From Dyadobacter chenhuakuii (GTDB lineage: Bacteria; Bacteroidota; Bacteroidia; Cytophagales; Spirosomataceae), in NCBI RefSeq assembly GCF_023821985.2, contig NZ_CP098805.1:2728001-2792000 (forward strand): DNA of 64,000 nt. The letters run 5' to 3'. A program made the position numbers and the translations under genes. Shown piece by piece: positions 1 through 9,358 of the stretch (its first letter is position 1; every line of letters starts with the position of its first letter). The notes below the pieces were generated by a model. That model was not told the origin of the DNA and did no database searches. It worked only from the letters and a program-made list of their open reading frames with translations.

Positions 1-1
1 T

Positions 2-964
2 TCGGAGTTCGAAAAGCTGGGTGGTGTCACATTGGGGAATACGCTGATCGATGATATTAAAACAGAAGATGGTGTTCACATTGCCTCAGCAACGTCGCGG
101 GAAATTAAGGCGAAAACGGTTGTATATGCCACCCACATTCCGCCGGGCGGAGTTAATGTGCTCCATTTCCGGAATGCGCCTTATCGCAGTTACGTTATAG
201 CAGCTACGCTTACCAACGACGAATATCCTGAGGATCTGGTCTATGATATGCAAGAGCCTTACCACTATTTCAGGACGCATGAAATTGATGGACAAAAGTA
301 TCTGATAGCGGGAGGTCATGACCATAAAACGGGCCACGGTGACCCGGAACAGTCATTTACTGACCTGATCAATTTTACAAAACAATGTTATCCCGTCAAA
401 GACATTTACACCCAGTGGTCGGCACAGTATTATGTTCCGGCGGATGGGTTGCCTTACATTGGCAAGTCGCCCGGAGCCTCGGACGGCATTTATACAGCCA
501 CGGGCTTTAATGGAAATGGTATGATCCTGGGAACAGTTTCGGCGATGGTTCTTTCCGATATTATTTTAAATGGAAAAAGCGAATACGAAGACCTGTACAA
601 TCCGGCAAGAATTAAGCCGATCGCTGGTTTTACAGAGGTCATCAAAGAAAATGCCGATGTCGTGGGCCGCTTTATAGGCGACCGCTTTGGCGTGCAAGAA
701 ATCGATTCAGTTGCCCAACTACCGGATGATTCAGGTGAAATTGTTGAACTGGACGGTCAGAAGCTGGCCATTTACAAAGATCCAACGGGCAAGGTCCAAG
801 CGCTTGATCCCGTGTGTACACATACCCATTGCATTGTGAACTGGAATAATGCTGAAAAAAGCTGGGACTGCCCCTGCCACGGAGCGCGCTTTGATACGGA
901 CGGGACCGTACTAACAGGACCGGCCAGAAGAAATCTCCAGCCGGTCAACATTGGGGTAAAATGA
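2..964 (+). CDS. FAD-dependent oxidoreductase with C-terminal Rieske domain (5'-truncated)
   Basis: The frame is open from the window edge, so the N-terminus with the FAD-binding GxGxxG is missing. The visible first ~210 residues look like the substrate and C-terminal part of a DAO/GlpD-type flavin oxidoreductase, ending in a cofactor-contact segment with TATGFNGNGMILG. The last ~90 residues are a Rieske [2Fe-2S] domain: a CTHTHC box and, 16 residues on, CPCHGARF supply the Cys-His and Cys-His ligands. Such fusions are known in Bacteroidota and other bacteria; the substrate is unknown. The gene converges on the cinA-like gene, with a long hairpin between them. Confidence 0.85.
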   Translation, partial: SEFEKLGGVTLGNTLIDDIKTEDGVHIASATSREIKAKTVVYATHIPPGGVNVLHFRNAPYRSYVIAATLTNDEYPEDLVYDMQEPYHYFRTHEIDGQKYLIAGGHDHKTGHGDPEQSFTDLINFTKQCYPVKDIYTQWSAQYYVPADGLPYIGKSPGASDGIYTATGFNGNGMILGTVSAMVLSDIILNGKSEYEDLYNPARIKPIAGFTEVIKENADVVGRFIGDRFGVQEIDSVAQLPDDSGEIVELDGQKLAIYKDPTGKVQALDPVCTHTHCIVNWNNAEKSWDCPCHGARFDTDGTVLTGPARRNLQPVNIGVK

Positions 965-974
965 TATTAGTAAT

Positions 975-1008
975 AATTATGAGTATGGTTTAGATCATAC
1001 TCATAATT
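975..1008. terminator. 13-bp hairpin between convergent genes
   Basis: A perfect 13-bp inverted repeat (AATTATGAGTATG at 975-987 and its complement at 996-1008) with an 8-nt loop lies between the oxidoreductase and the cinA-like gene and includes the latter's stop codon. No T-run flanks it, so it may act as a bidirectional 3'-end stabiliser rather than a classical intrinsic terminator. Confidence 0.55.
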
Positions 1009-1483
1009 GTTCCAGTTCGTGGATAACTGTCTTTGCGGCCAGGTCTGCTGCCAGCAGCACTATTTCTTCCGGAGAGCCTTCAAAAACTTCCCTTGCAGCA
1101 ATAGAACGTTCGTTCAGGAACATGTGAATGAAAATGGTGCCCACCGGCTTTTGTTCCGTTTCGCTCCCACCCGGTGTGGTCAGCCCGGTAACAGCAACCT
1201 GGACATCTGATTTGATCAGGTTTTTCAGGCGCAAGGCCAGCTCTTTGGTAACTTCCCCGGATTCTGGAGTGAATTCTTCTATAAAAGCCGGATCCATCCC
1301 TAACACGTCCACTTTTACTTCCGCATCATAACACACAAGTCCGCCTTTGAGGACACTGCCGGAATTTTCCGTCAGTGAAAACTCCGCGGCTAGCCGGCCC
1401 GCCGTCGCACTTTCGGCGAAGGCAATGGTCAGTCCTTTTTCGTTTAAAATTTTACTACAATCAATAATCAGTTGTGAAGGCAT
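1001..1483 (-). CDS. CinA-family protein (nicotinamide-nucleotide amidohydrolase domain)
   Basis: This 160-residue protein consists only of the CinA C-terminal (PncC) domain, which in characterised members deamidates NMN to nicotinate mononucleotide in pyridine-nucleotide salvage. Seen in the sequence: the FAESATAGRLAAEF segment with the catalytic-site serine and the VTGLTTPGGSE loop followed by KPVGTIFI. The usual motif is GxxGPxG, so the loop is slightly divergent. It is the last gene of a minus-strand unit behind two glycosyltransferases (17-bp gap). Stand-alone PncC domains often sit in stress islands, but the role here is inferred. Confidence 0.85.
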   Translation of the reverse strand: MPSQLIIDCSKILNEKGLTIAFAESATAGRLAAEFSLTENSGSVLKGGLVCYDAEVKVDVLGMDPAFIEEFTPESGEVTKELALRLKNLIKSDVQVAVTGLTTPGGSETEQKPVGTIFIHMFLNERSIAAREVFEGSPEEIVLLAADLAAKTVIHELEQL

Positions 1484-1499
1484 ATTTTCAATGGTTTAA

Positions 1500-2825
1500 T
1501 CAGGAAACTGCATAGTTTGCGGCCGGTAGTCCGTATAGACGAGCCCGTTTTCTTTGCGCTCTCTTATAATGAAAAAGATATACAGGCTTCTTGGCAGAAA
1601 CAACATTCAGTTTGCAATATAGCTGATGCGCTTTTTCTGCGACATAAGCCCAGGTAAAATTCTCATTCACCCGTTTCAAGGCATTATTACACAAGGCCTG
1701 ATACTTTTCAGGGCATGACAATCCTTCCAAAAGGGCATCGGCAAGTGCCTTAGGATTGTGCGGAGGGACCAGAAAGCCCGTTTTTTTATCTAACACTGTA
1801 AACTTGATGCCGCCAACATCGGAGCCTATGACAGGTGTGCCGCAAGCCATAGCTTCCAGGGGTGTTATGCCAAATGGTTCATACCAGGGTGTTGAAATGA
1901 AGAAATCGGCTGCCTGATAATAGTAGCGGAGTTGCTGCCTGTTCCGTCGTCCTACGAACTCCACAGCGCCGGAAACTTCCTCTACTTCTGCCACTTCTTT
2001 GAGGCGTTTGAGTTCCGGATCATTCACAAAGTCAGGCTTCTCATCCGCACCGCCTACCACAAGCAGTTTGATCCTCGGAATATGTTTCAGGAACCGGATG
2101 GCGCGGATTACATTGTCAATGCCTTTGCGGGGTACAACCCTGCCCAGTTGCAGCAGCACCACATCATCTTTTTCAAGGCCGAGCTTACGTCTGGCTTTTT
2201 CTTTGGGATACGGATAAAATTCCTCGGAACTGAACCCGCACGGAATGATCGTTATGCGCGAAGGGTCAGCATTATAATGTTCTATCAGATCCTGTTTGTC
2301 CTGAGGGCACTCGGCGATGACGAAATCGGCGTCGTCTACAAGCATCTGCTCAATGTCCATCCGGGCGGCAGGAAATGCATCCTTGTCTTTCTGATGGATC
2401 ATACGGATCTTACCTAAGGCATGGAAAGTGATTACATAAGGAATATCCAGTTGTTTTTTAACTTCGGAAGCCACAAGGCCGGACATGAAAAAATTAGCAT
2501 GTACGAGATCATACTGGAACTCCTGCTGGTTGATAAACCGGATCATGCTTTGGGTAAATTCATCCATATACCCCAGCAGCATTTCCTTAGGCACTTCCTG
2601 CGCAGGCCCCGCATCCATGTGAATAACGCGGATATCAGGAAGCCAGTGAACGATCTGAGACAAATGTTCATCGTCTCTCCGCGTAAAAATGTCAATCACA
2701 TAACCCAGTTTAGCCAGACATTTGCATAGTTCGGCCACGTATACATTCTGGCCTCCACTATCCACTCCGCCCAGGGTTGCCAGCGGCGAAGCGTGCTCAC
2801 TGATAAATGCTATTCTTTTTGTCAT
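1500..2825 (-). CDS. Glycosyltransferase family 4 (sucrose-phosphate-synthase-like)
   Basis: A 441-residue GT-B fold glycosyltransferase. The N-terminus has the GGVDSGGQNVYVAEL nucleotide-sugar loop typical of the sucrose-phosphate synthase / MshA branch of GT4. The C-terminal domain has LLQLGRVVPRKG and the E-x7-E retaining motif in EPFGITPLEAMACGTPVIGSDVGG (roughly residues 318-340). It is cytosolic, with no signal peptide. Its start overlaps the upstream glycosyltransferase by 29 bp in another frame, so the two are probably translationally coupled. Donor and acceptor cannot be read from the sequence; trehalose- or sucrose-type sugars or an exopolysaccharide are possible. Confidence 0.85.
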   Translation of the reverse strand: MTKRIAFISEHASPLATLGGVDSGGQNVYVAELCKCLAKLGYVIDIFTRRDDEHLSQIVHWLPDIRVIHMDAGPAQEVPKEMLLGYMDEFTQSMIRFINQQEFQYDLVHANFFMSGLVASEVKKQLDIPYVITFHALGKIRMIHQKDKDAFPAARMDIEQMLVDDADFVIAECPQDKQDLIEHYNADPSRITIIPCGFSSEEFYPYPKEKARRKLGLEKDDVVLLQLGRVVPRKGIDNVIRAIRFLKHIPRIKLLVVGGADEKPDFVNDPELKRLKEVAEVEEVSGAVEFVGRRNRQQLRYYYQAADFFISTPWYEPFGITPLEAMACGTPVIGSDVGGIKFTVLDKKTGFLVPPHNPKALADALLEGLSCPEKYQALCNNALKRVNENFTWAYVAEKAHQLYCKLNVVSAKKPVYLFHYKRAQRKRARLYGLPAANYAVS

Positions 2826-3804
2826 GATTGTGGATCGTTAGTTGGATCGTTTGTCTGAAGGTACTTTCCCAATCACTGGTAAACCTGTTAATGTCAAATT
2901 TTTCCTGCGCCGTCTGTTTCGCTTTGGCGCCCATATCCGCAGCCCTTGCAGGATCGGCTATGAGCGAATTCATCTTATCAATTAGATTTCCAATGTTGGT
3001 ATCAATAAATCCGGATTCGCCATCCTTGATCACGGTCACATATTCCGTGGTAGCAAGCGCAACAACGGGCATACCGGTCATCATGGCTTCACACACTGCC
3101 AGACCGAAGCTCGTATACCGGATAGGGTTAAAGAAAAATCGGTAATGGCTGATAAATTCGGGAAGTTGCGGGTTCAGCACCTCGCCTAACCCACCGGATT
3201 CTGATGTCCCCATGCCGATCAGGTCCAGGGGCACATGCTTTCTCACTTCATCAAAAACATCCCAACCGGTGATCCGCCCCCGCTGTTGTATATGGTTGAT
3301 CACCACAATGCCCCGGGGGATATCTCCCTGATAAGCAACCTGCGGGATGCACACTCCGTGCTCAATTACCCGCACATTGGGAATTCCGGTGCTGTCCCAC
3401 ATCAGCTTATTGAAATGCGTCACATGCACAAGCGTCACCTGCGGATCCGACATGACGTGCCGCGTGTTGGTGGGATGCTTTTCCGGTGTGTTATGCTCCA
3501 CGTATACGCGCGGAAGTTGTTTCTGCCAGTCGGCAAGAACCTCATGCTGATCAATCAGGAAGTTACGTTCGGACTGAAAAAGGATGCAGTCAAACTGCAT
3601 GTTCCTGACTTCCACTGCCGGCACTTCAATCACATTCGGACCAAAAGGAAACGTTTCTCCCCTACCGTAATAGCCTTCACTCTTGCGTTCAGTAACGGGG
3701 ATGTAAATGTCATAATCACCTTGCGATAAGTAGTACAGATAGCTTCCGTGAATGTGCCAGGTAAAGATTTTTAACCTTCCATTTGTCGTGTTGATTTGAT
3801 GCAT
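2797..3804 (-). CDS. Glycosyltransferase (GT4-like)
   Basis: This 335-residue GT-B protein opens with KIFTWHIHGSYLYYLSQG, a histidine-rich N-terminal loop. It ends with FISHYRFFFNPIRYTSFGLAVCEAMMTGMPVVALATTEY, which carries the S-F-G-x4-E variant of the donor-binding motif. Other features include VYVEHNTPEKHP and VIEHGV. It heads the minus-strand unit GT-GT-CinA. A TGGCAT-N5-TTATA promoter-like box lies 50 nt upstream of the start, divergent from a similar box driving the carbamoyltransferase operon. The specific sugar is unknown. Confidence 0.8.
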   Translation of the reverse strand: MHQINTTNGRLKIFTWHIHGSYLYYLSQGDYDIYIPVTERKSEGYYGRGETFPFGPNVIEVPAVEVRNMQFDCILFQSERNFLIDQHEVLADWQKQLPRVYVEHNTPEKHPTNTRHVMSDPQVTLVHVTHFNKLMWDSTGIPNVRVIEHGVCIPQVAYQGDIPRGIVVINHIQQRGRITGWDVFDEVRKHVPLDLIGMGTSESGGLGEVLNPQLPEFISHYRFFFNPIRYTSFGLAVCEAMMTGMPVVALATTEYVTVIKDGESGFIDTNIGNLIDKMNSLIADPARAADMGAKAKQTAQEKFDINRFTSDWESTFRQTIQLTIHNHDKKNSIYQ

Positions 3805-3838
3805 AGGTCAGCGAATTTGGATGAGGACAGAACGGCGT

Positions 3839-3854
3839 TATAAAAACAATGCCA
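3839..3854 (-). promoter_or_regulatory. -24/-12-like promoter box (TGGCAT-N5-TTATA)
   Basis: On the minus strand TGGCAT (3854-3849), TGTTT, TTATA (3843-3839). The first T is 50 nt upstream of the glycosyltransferase start at 3804. It belongs to the recurrent box described in the findings and faces away from the box at 3987. Confidence 0.55.
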
Positions 3855-3986
3855 TCCAGCACAAAACGCTTCCCTAATTATCAGTGAGTTATGAAACCTG
3901 CTCATTGTCAGGACGAAACGATTTCAGGATTTTTATCAACATTTTAGAATCCCGGATTTACAAGCAATAAGTTCCACACTTCTTGC

Positions 3987-4002
3987 TGGCACCAAACTTG
4001 TA
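3987..4002 (+). promoter_or_regulatory. -24/-12-like promoter box (TGGCAC-N5-TTGTA)
   Basis: CTGGCAC, CAAAC, TTGTA, 51 nt upstream of the carbamoyltransferase ATG at 4038. Of all copies in the window this is among the closest to the sigma-54 consensus (TGGCACG-N4-TTGCW). Confidence 0.6.
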
Positions 4003-4037
4003 AGCAACCCGCTGCATTTTAAACCAGACCACTGCTT

Positions 4038-5750
4038 ATGTATATCCTTGGAATCAATGCTGCGTTTCACGATACCGCCGCAGCACTCGTAAAGGACGGC
4101 AAGATCATTGCTGCCGCCGAAGAAGAGCGTTTTACGCATATCAAGCACGGGAAACGGCCTGTTCCTTTCTCCACGTGGGAGCTTCCGTTTCATGCCATTG
4201 ATTATTGTCTCAAAACAGCGGGCATTACCATGAAGGACGTGGACCACATTGCGTATTCATTTGATCCGGATGGCGTAAGCGAAGCAGCTGTATACGAAGA
4301 CGACCTGCTTTCCGGCTCTGATGTGCTGGAAGCTGCGGATGTATACAATGGCTGGGATACATTATTTCTCAATTACATACGTAAAGCACCCGATCAGCTA
4401 CGGGACGGTTATCCGCACCATCTGCAAAAACGATTTGCGGATGCAGGCGATTTAAATGCAAAATGGACATTCATCAACCATCATAATGCGCATGCGGCCA
4501 GCGCTTTCTTCCCGTCTCCTTATGAAGAAGCAGCCGTGCTGACTTTGGACGGACGCGGTGAGAAGGCAACGACAGGCTACTTTTTAGGACAAGGAAATAA
4601 AATTACACAGCTGGCGACGGTGGACATGCCGCACTCGCTGGGTATGTTATATGAAAAAATTACAACCTATCTGGGCTTTTTGCATTCATCCGATGAATAC
4701 AAGGTCATGGCCCTTGCCTCCTATGGTAAGCCGGTGTTTATAGAAGATTTCCGTTCCGTGATCCACATTGAGGACAACGGACAATATACCATTGATGAAT
4801 TCGACCCGGAACAATGGTGGGGACCGGGCCGGAAAAAAGACGATCCTTTCGAGCAGCTGCACCATGACATTGCACACTCCCTGCAAAAAGCGTTGGAGGA
4901 AACTGTGCTGAAACTGGTTCGCTGGCTGCACGAACAAACCAACTCGGAAAACCTGTGCATGGCAGGCGGCGTAGCGCTGAACTGCGTAATGAATGCAGTG
5001 ATCCGGGATCACGGCCCGTTCAAAAATGTATGGGTGCAACCGGCAGCAGGCGATGCAGGCACAGCATTGGGCGCGGCGCAGTGGCTGGACGTAGCGTTGA
5101 ACGCGCAAGGCGATATGCGCTATACAGCCGAAATGAACCACGTTTACTGGGGACCTGACTATACCGATGATGAGATAGAAAAATTCATGATATGGGCAAA
5201 GATGCCTTATAAGAGACTGTATAATGTCGCCAGCGAAACGGCTGCTATCCTGGCTGAGGACAAGATTATTGCCTGGTACCAGGGCCGTATGGAATTTGGT
5301 CCGCGCTCGCTGGGAAGCAGGTCTATCCTGGCGTCACCAATCCACCCGGATATGCAGGCCAGGCTTAACGATATCAAGGACCGGGAAGATTTCCGCCCTG
5401 TTGCTCCTGTGGTTTTGGAGGAAGATGCCCCTGAATGGTTTGAAGACGCAACCGTGTCTCCCTTCATGCTTTTTGTATATCCAGTTAAAGATGATAAAGC
5501 GGACCGCATCCCGGCGGTGCGTCATACGGATGGAACGGCACGCGTGCAGACCATTAATGCACAGCAGCATCCGTTATATTATGAGCTCATCCGGGAGTTC
5601 AAGGCAAAAACGGGCGTGCCTGTTCTTGTAAATACATCATTCAATACGCGCGGCGAACCTATTGTTTGCTCTCCGCGGGATGCCATCGAATGTTTCTGGA
5701 CATCACCATTCGACGCCCTGATCATCAATTCTTTCATCCTCGAAAAATAA
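4038..5750 (+). CDS. Carbamoyltransferase (NodU/CmcH family)
   Basis: A 570-residue, full-length member of the NodU/CmcH/TobZ family, which transfers a carbamoyl group from carbamoyl phosphate, via carbamoyl-AMP, to a sugar or antibiotic hydroxyl. The N-terminal Kae1-like domain starts YILGINAAFHDTAAALV and contains the metal-binding HHNAHAASAFF (about residue 150). LDGRGE and GGVALNCVMN mark the ATP site. The C-terminal YrdC-like domain has FGPRSLGSRSILASP and DFRPVAPVVL. It is the first gene of a three-gene operon: its stop overlaps the next start (TAATG). Carbamoylation of a surface or secreted glycan is the likely role, given the partner glycosyltransferases. Confidence 0.9.
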   Translation: MYILGINAAFHDTAAALVKDGKIIAAAEEERFTHIKHGKRPVPFSTWELPFHAIDYCLKTAGITMKDVDHIAYSFDPDGVSEAAVYEDDLLSGSDVLEAADVYNGWDTLFLNYIRKAPDQLRDGYPHHLQKRFADAGDLNAKWTFINHHNAHAASAFFPSPYEEAAVLTLDGRGEKATTGYFLGQGNKITQLATVDMPHSLGMLYEKITTYLGFLHSSDEYKVMALASYGKPVFIEDFRSVIHIEDNGQYTIDEFDPEQWWGPGRKKDDPFEQLHHDIAHSLQKALEETVLKLVRWLHEQTNSENLCMAGGVALNCVMNAVIRDHGPFKNVWVQPAAGDAGTALGAAQWLDVALNAQGDMRYTAEMNHVYWGPDYTDDEIEKFMIWAKMPYKRLYNVASETAAILAEDKIIAWYQGRMEFGPRSLGSRSILASPIHPDMQARLNDIKDREDFRPVAPVVLEEDAPEWFEDATVSPFMLFVYPVKDDKADRIPAVRHTDGTARVQTINAQQHPLYYELIREFKAKTGVPVLVNTSFNTRGEPIVCSPRDAIECFWTSPFDALIINSFILEK

Positions 5751-6730
5751 TGGCAGACCTGATTAGTGTAGTGATCCCAACTTATCGGCGACCCACACTT
5801 TTGCGCAAGTGCCTCGAAGCCATAGCCCTGCAAACGTGCAGAGGCTTTGCCTTCGAGGTTATTGTGGTTTCCGACGGGCCCGATCCGGCCACGGCATTAC
5901 TCATTGAGCGTATCAGGGCCGAGCAGCCTCATTTATCCATCTCATTTCTTCCCCTTGAAAGAAAAAGTGGCCCCGCGGCTGCCCGGAATTCCGGCTGGAA
6001 AAACAGCAAGGGTTCATTGATCGCATTTACGGACGATGACTGCATTCCCGCACCGGGCTGGCTGCAAGGGTTCTGGCAGCAATATAAAAATGAGGTCTTA
6101 CCAGCGATGGCATTCACAGGACAAGTTGAAGTTCCGGTTCCTGAACGGCCCACGGATTATCAGAAAAATGTCTCACATCTGGCTACCGCCGAGTTTATTA
6201 CGGCAAACTGCGCTTGTACCAGAGCCGCATTGGAGCAGGTTAACGGGTTTGATGAATCTTTTCCCGCAGCCTGGCGTGAAGATTCTGATCTGCAATTCAA
6301 GTTTTTGAAAAATAAAATACCCATTATCAAGGTGCACGAAGCGCTGGTATGCCATCCTGTGCGCGAGGCGGGCTGGGGATCGAGCATTCGCGACCAGGAA
6401 AAAAGTATGTTCAATGCCCTGCTGTTCAAAAAGCACCCCGACCTTTACAGGACCAGGATCGCCAGCGGGCCGGTGTGGAATTATTATATTATTATCGTGT
6501 CGACCCTAGTTGCCATTATTGGATTGCTGGCAGGCAATAAATGGATTGCGGCCATTGCGATTGGGATCTGGCTCATTTCAGTAGCGCGTTTTACCCTGAA
6601 ACGCCTGAGAGGTACAGATTTAAGTTGGTCGCACCGGTTGGAAATGATCGTTACTTCGTTTCTGATCCCCTACCTTTCTGTATATTGGACATTGCGCGGA
6701 GCCATGCGTTATAAAGTTTTTTTCCTATGA
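5750..6730 (+). CDS. Glycosyltransferase family 2, membrane-anchored
   Basis: This 326-residue protein starts at 5750 within the stop of the carbamoyltransferase (TAATG), giving the classical GT2 beginning MADLISVVIPTYRRP. An upstream in-frame ATG would run through the carbamoyltransferase coding region. Motifs: VVSDGPDP, GPAAARNSGW and the DXD-like FTDDDCIP (around residue 95), then WREDSDLQFKF with the catalytic ED. Two hydrophobic segments near residues 245-285 and at the C-terminus suggest membrane association. It overlaps the GT9 gene by 4 bp (ATGA). The acceptor is unknown. Confidence 0.88.
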   Translation: MADLISVVIPTYRRPTLLRKCLEAIALQTCRGFAFEVIVVSDGPDPATALLIERIRAEQPHLSISFLPLERKSGPAAARNSGWKNSKGSLIAFTDDDCIPAPGWLQGFWQQYKNEVLPAMAFTGQVEVPVPERPTDYQKNVSHLATAEFITANCACTRAALEQVNGFDESFPAAWREDSDLQFKFLKNKIPIIKVHEALVCHPVREAGWGSSIRDQEKSMFNALLFKKHPDLYRTRIASGPVWNYYIIIVSTLVAIIGLLAGNKWIAAIAIGIWLISVARFTLKRLRGTDLSWSHRLEMIVTSFLIPYLSVYWTLRGAMRYKVFFL

Positions 6731-7719
6731 AATTCTCTCCTGATACCACACATAAGATCGCCGTTTTCAGGGCGTTGCAATTGGGCGATATGCTTTGCAC
6801 GGTTCCAGCATTACGGGCGCTTCGCAACAGCTATCCCGACGCCGAAATAACATTGCTGGGCTTGCCCTGGGCCGCATCTTTCAGCGAGCGGTTTTCTGAT
6901 TATATCGATCGTTTCCTTCATTTCCCCGGCTACCACGGCTTACCGGAGCAGCCGTTTGACGAAGCGGCCTGGGATGCTTTTCTGGTGCAGATAAAAGCCG
7001 AGCGTTTCGACCTTATTCTGCAAATGCAGGGAAACGGGAACATTGTCAATGAAATGCTGGAGAATTTAGACGCCGGGCCGGTCGCGGGCTTTCATAGTGC
7101 TGGTAATCACAGAAATGAAGCACTTTTTCTAGAATATCCCAATGGCATTTCTGAGATTGAGAAACATTTAAAAATGCTGGAAAACCTGGGAATCCCTTCA
7201 CTGGGCACCGATCTGGAATTCCCGATATCAGCGGCTGAAAGGCGGCACCTGCAGGAATCTGTTTCTATGCCGGATGGTCATTATGTATGTGTGCATCCGG
7301 GTTCCCGCGGTGCATGGCGGCAATGGCCTCCCGCACATTTCGCCTGCCTGGCGGACCATTGCGCAGATCAAGGCTATCACATAATCATTACCGGCACAAA
7401 GGACGAGGCACCTATTACTGCGCAAGTGATTGCCTTAATGAAACGTCCGGTTTTGGATCTTACCGGTAAAACGGGGCTGGGAGAAATTGCCGCGCTAATC
7501 GAAGGGGCAGACCTGCTGATCAGTAACTGCACGGGCGTTTCGCACATTGCGGCCGCCACGCGCACGCGCAGCATTGTTATCAGTATGGACGGAGAGCCCG
7601 AACGCTGGGGACCTTTGAATAAATCTCTGCATTATACCATTGACTGGACAAGGGATACATCGTTCGAGAAAGTCCGCATGGCGCTTGACAACCTGCTGAG
7701 CAGCATTACGGCACATTGA
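6727..7719 (+). CDS. Glycosyltransferase family 9 (heptosyltransferase-like)
   Basis: A 330-residue GT-B protein of the ADP-heptose:LPS heptosyltransferase family. Motifs: FRALQLGDMLCTVPALRAL at the N-terminus, VCVHPGSRGAWRQWPPAHFA (about residue 180) and the donor-site ISNCTGVSHIAAAT (about residue 260). In this island it probably adds a sugar to a carbamoylated or lipid-linked glycan together with the GT2 enzyme. It overlaps the GT2 stop by ATGA and ends the operon, converging on a small minus-strand gene 9 bp away. Confidence 0.88.
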   Translation: MKFSPDTTHKIAVFRALQLGDMLCTVPALRALRNSYPDAEITLLGLPWAASFSERFSDYIDRFLHFPGYHGLPEQPFDEAAWDAFLVQIKAERFDLILQMQGNGNIVNEMLENLDAGPVAGFHSAGNHRNEALFLEYPNGISEIEKHLKMLENLGIPSLGTDLEFPISAAERRHLQESVSMPDGHYVCVHPGSRGAWRQWPPAHFACLADHCADQGYHIIITGTKDEAPITAQVIALMKRPVLDLTGKTGLGEIAALIEGADLLISNCTGVSHIAAATRTRSIVISMDGEPERWGPLNKSLHYTIDWTRDTSFEKVRMALDNLLSSITAH

Positions 7720-7728
7720 ATGCAATGT

Positions 7729-7977
7729 TCAGATCTTACCTTTCGCATCCCAGTGATCTTTCAGGATTGCGCCTTGTTTATCTTTAATTAAAACACGCGT
7801 AAAACGCTCACCCTTGATCCTGCCATCCGGTGTAAGCTCGCCTATAAAAAGCAGGATAGGGTTTCCCTCCGCATCGGTCTTGAAGCTGATGTCGTAACGC
7901 TCAAATTTCCGGGTGATCATTTCCTCCGGTGCGTATTGCTTGCTTAGCACCTTATGCAATTTTTCTCCGATTTTCAT
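7729..7977 (-). CDS. Small conserved-looking protein of unknown function
   Basis: An 82-residue charged protein without signal peptide or membrane segment. It reads as a beta-strand-rich domain (FERYDISFKTDAEGNPILLFIGELTPDGRIKGERF) after a short helical start. It is the last gene of the minus-strand unit behind the GH2 and GH-A hydrolases (31-bp gap). Coding is supported by codon usage like its neighbours and by its place in the unit; I do not recognise the family. Confidence 0.6.
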   Translation of the reverse strand: MKIGEKLHKVLSKQYAPEEMITRKFERYDISFKTDAEGNPILLFIGELTPDGRIKGERFTRVLIKDKQGAILKDHWDAKGKI

Positions 7978-8008
7978 AACACAACATTCCTATTTCCCTA
8001 AACAACAC

Positions 8009-9358
8009 TTAGTTATAAGACAGACTTTCCGGATCAAAGTCGCTCGTCTTCATTGTCGCCAGATCTTCCGTATTGAAGTCGTTCGTTTTACGATCCGACA
8101 CATCGCTTGGATCTGTAATATTCAAGTGTATACCGGACTGCTTTTTTGCTTCCAGCGTTTTTGTAATAAGCATTTGTGCCGCCATTAGCGCGTGCTGCGA
8201 TTCTTCATGCAAAACCCGGCTGTATTTACTCGAAAAATCATTGTCCCAAAGTCCCGAATGATGCCAGATATGGAGATGGTCCCAGTCGGGCCGGTCGATG
8301 ATGGGATACAAACACACGCCCAGCAACGGCACGCCACGATCCAGCACATCCGCACATTCAGATGCAATCATATTAATCCATAAAGGCCTGTCCTCCTTGG
8401 GATGGCTGGTTTCAGATATAATGATTGGCTTGTTATATCGCTCGTATCCGGCCTGCAAAAGATCGGCCAGTGGTTTCCAGCGGGGATCGGGCACAGAATC
8501 GTTCCAGCCGAGAAACTGGTATCCGCCTATGATCCATTGGTTGTTATAATAAAAATTAAAGCCAATTACATCCACCAGATCCTCGCTGCCGCCGAGCTCT
8601 GGGCATATCCGCCCGCAAAGCATATCAACGGACTGGAACTGCTGCTCATTCTGGGCAGCGGCGGTTGCCAGGTCTTCTAAATCCGGGTCAAAACCCGGTA
8701 CCATATTCACGAGCGGCTCGGTTGTCACGATCCGGACGAGGCCGCTGCGCTGCTTCATTGCCCTGGCTCCTGCAATGTAGGCCCGCATTAATGCATACTT
8801 CAGTTCCCAGCCGTTTTTCGTACAGTAAGGCACCGTTCCGGCCACTTCTCCACCCAGCCAGGAAATAAAACTCACCTCATTGATGGGTGTTACGAGCAAT
8901 AATTTCCCGGGATTATTTTGTAAATAAAAATCAACAAATGCCTCACAAAGCGCCACAAAACGCGCGGTAAACTTGGGATGGAAAGGGCTCAGATCATCTG
9001 GGTAACCAAAATGACAAATGTCCCAGATTTGCTGCACATCGTGCTCGTCAGCCGCATGCATCATTTCCAGCACGGGACTGAAATCATACTCGTAAGGTCT
9101 TCTCTCCACGAAACTCCAACGAATCCCTTCGCGCACCGTTGAAATTCCCAGTAACGAAATCCGCGCATAATCCGCCCTGATCAGTTCGAGGTGACCCGTC
9201 ATTTCGAGCAGGTCGACCCGTTCGCCGCTGTTGTTCAACTGATCGGTGCATTCGAAGCCTGCCATCCAAAATGTCTTGAATGGATTCTCGAAAGTCCTTT
9301 TTGATTCAGTCTGGATGTTATTTTCGGTCAGCATTGCTGTTGGTCTAATGTCTGTCAT
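8009..9358 (-). CDS. Clan GH-A glycoside hydrolase (GH1-like)
   Basis: A 449-residue cytosolic TIM-barrel protein of the beta-glucosidase / beta-galactosidase type. The acid/base glutamate is in LLVTPINEVSF (Asn160-Glu161) and the nucleophile in PIIISETSHP (about residue 330), the layout expected for clan A. ICHFGYPDDLSPF (around 115-126) resembles the substrate cleft of family 1 relatives. The C-terminal ~50 residues are polar and repetitive (S-DV / T-DF / D-L), unlike a catalytic domain. The start overlaps the end of the GH2 gene by 14 bp. With no secretion signal, it may trim an intracellular glycan or act as a transglycosylase. Confidence 0.75.
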   Translation of the reverse strand: MTDIRPTAMLTENNIQTESKRTFENPFKTFWMAGFECTDQLNNSGERVDLLEMTGHLELIRADYARISLLGISTVREGIRWSFVERRPYEYDFSPVLEMMHAADEHDVQQIWDICHFGYPDDLSPFHPKFTARFVALCEAFVDFYLQNNPGKLLLVTPINEVSFISWLGGEVAGTVPYCTKNGWELKYALMRAYIAGARAMKQRSGLVRIVTTEPLVNMVPGFDPDLEDLATAAAQNEQQFQSVDMLCGRICPELGGSEDLVDVIGFNFYYNNQWIIGGYQFLGWNDSVPDPRWKPLADLLQAGYERYNKPIIISETSHPKEDRPLWINMIASECADVLDRGVPLLGVCLYPIIDRPDWDHLHIWHHSGLWDNDFSSKYSRVLHEESQHALMAAQMLITKTLEAKKQSGIHLNITDPSDVSDRKTNDFNTEDLATMKTSDFDPESLSYN

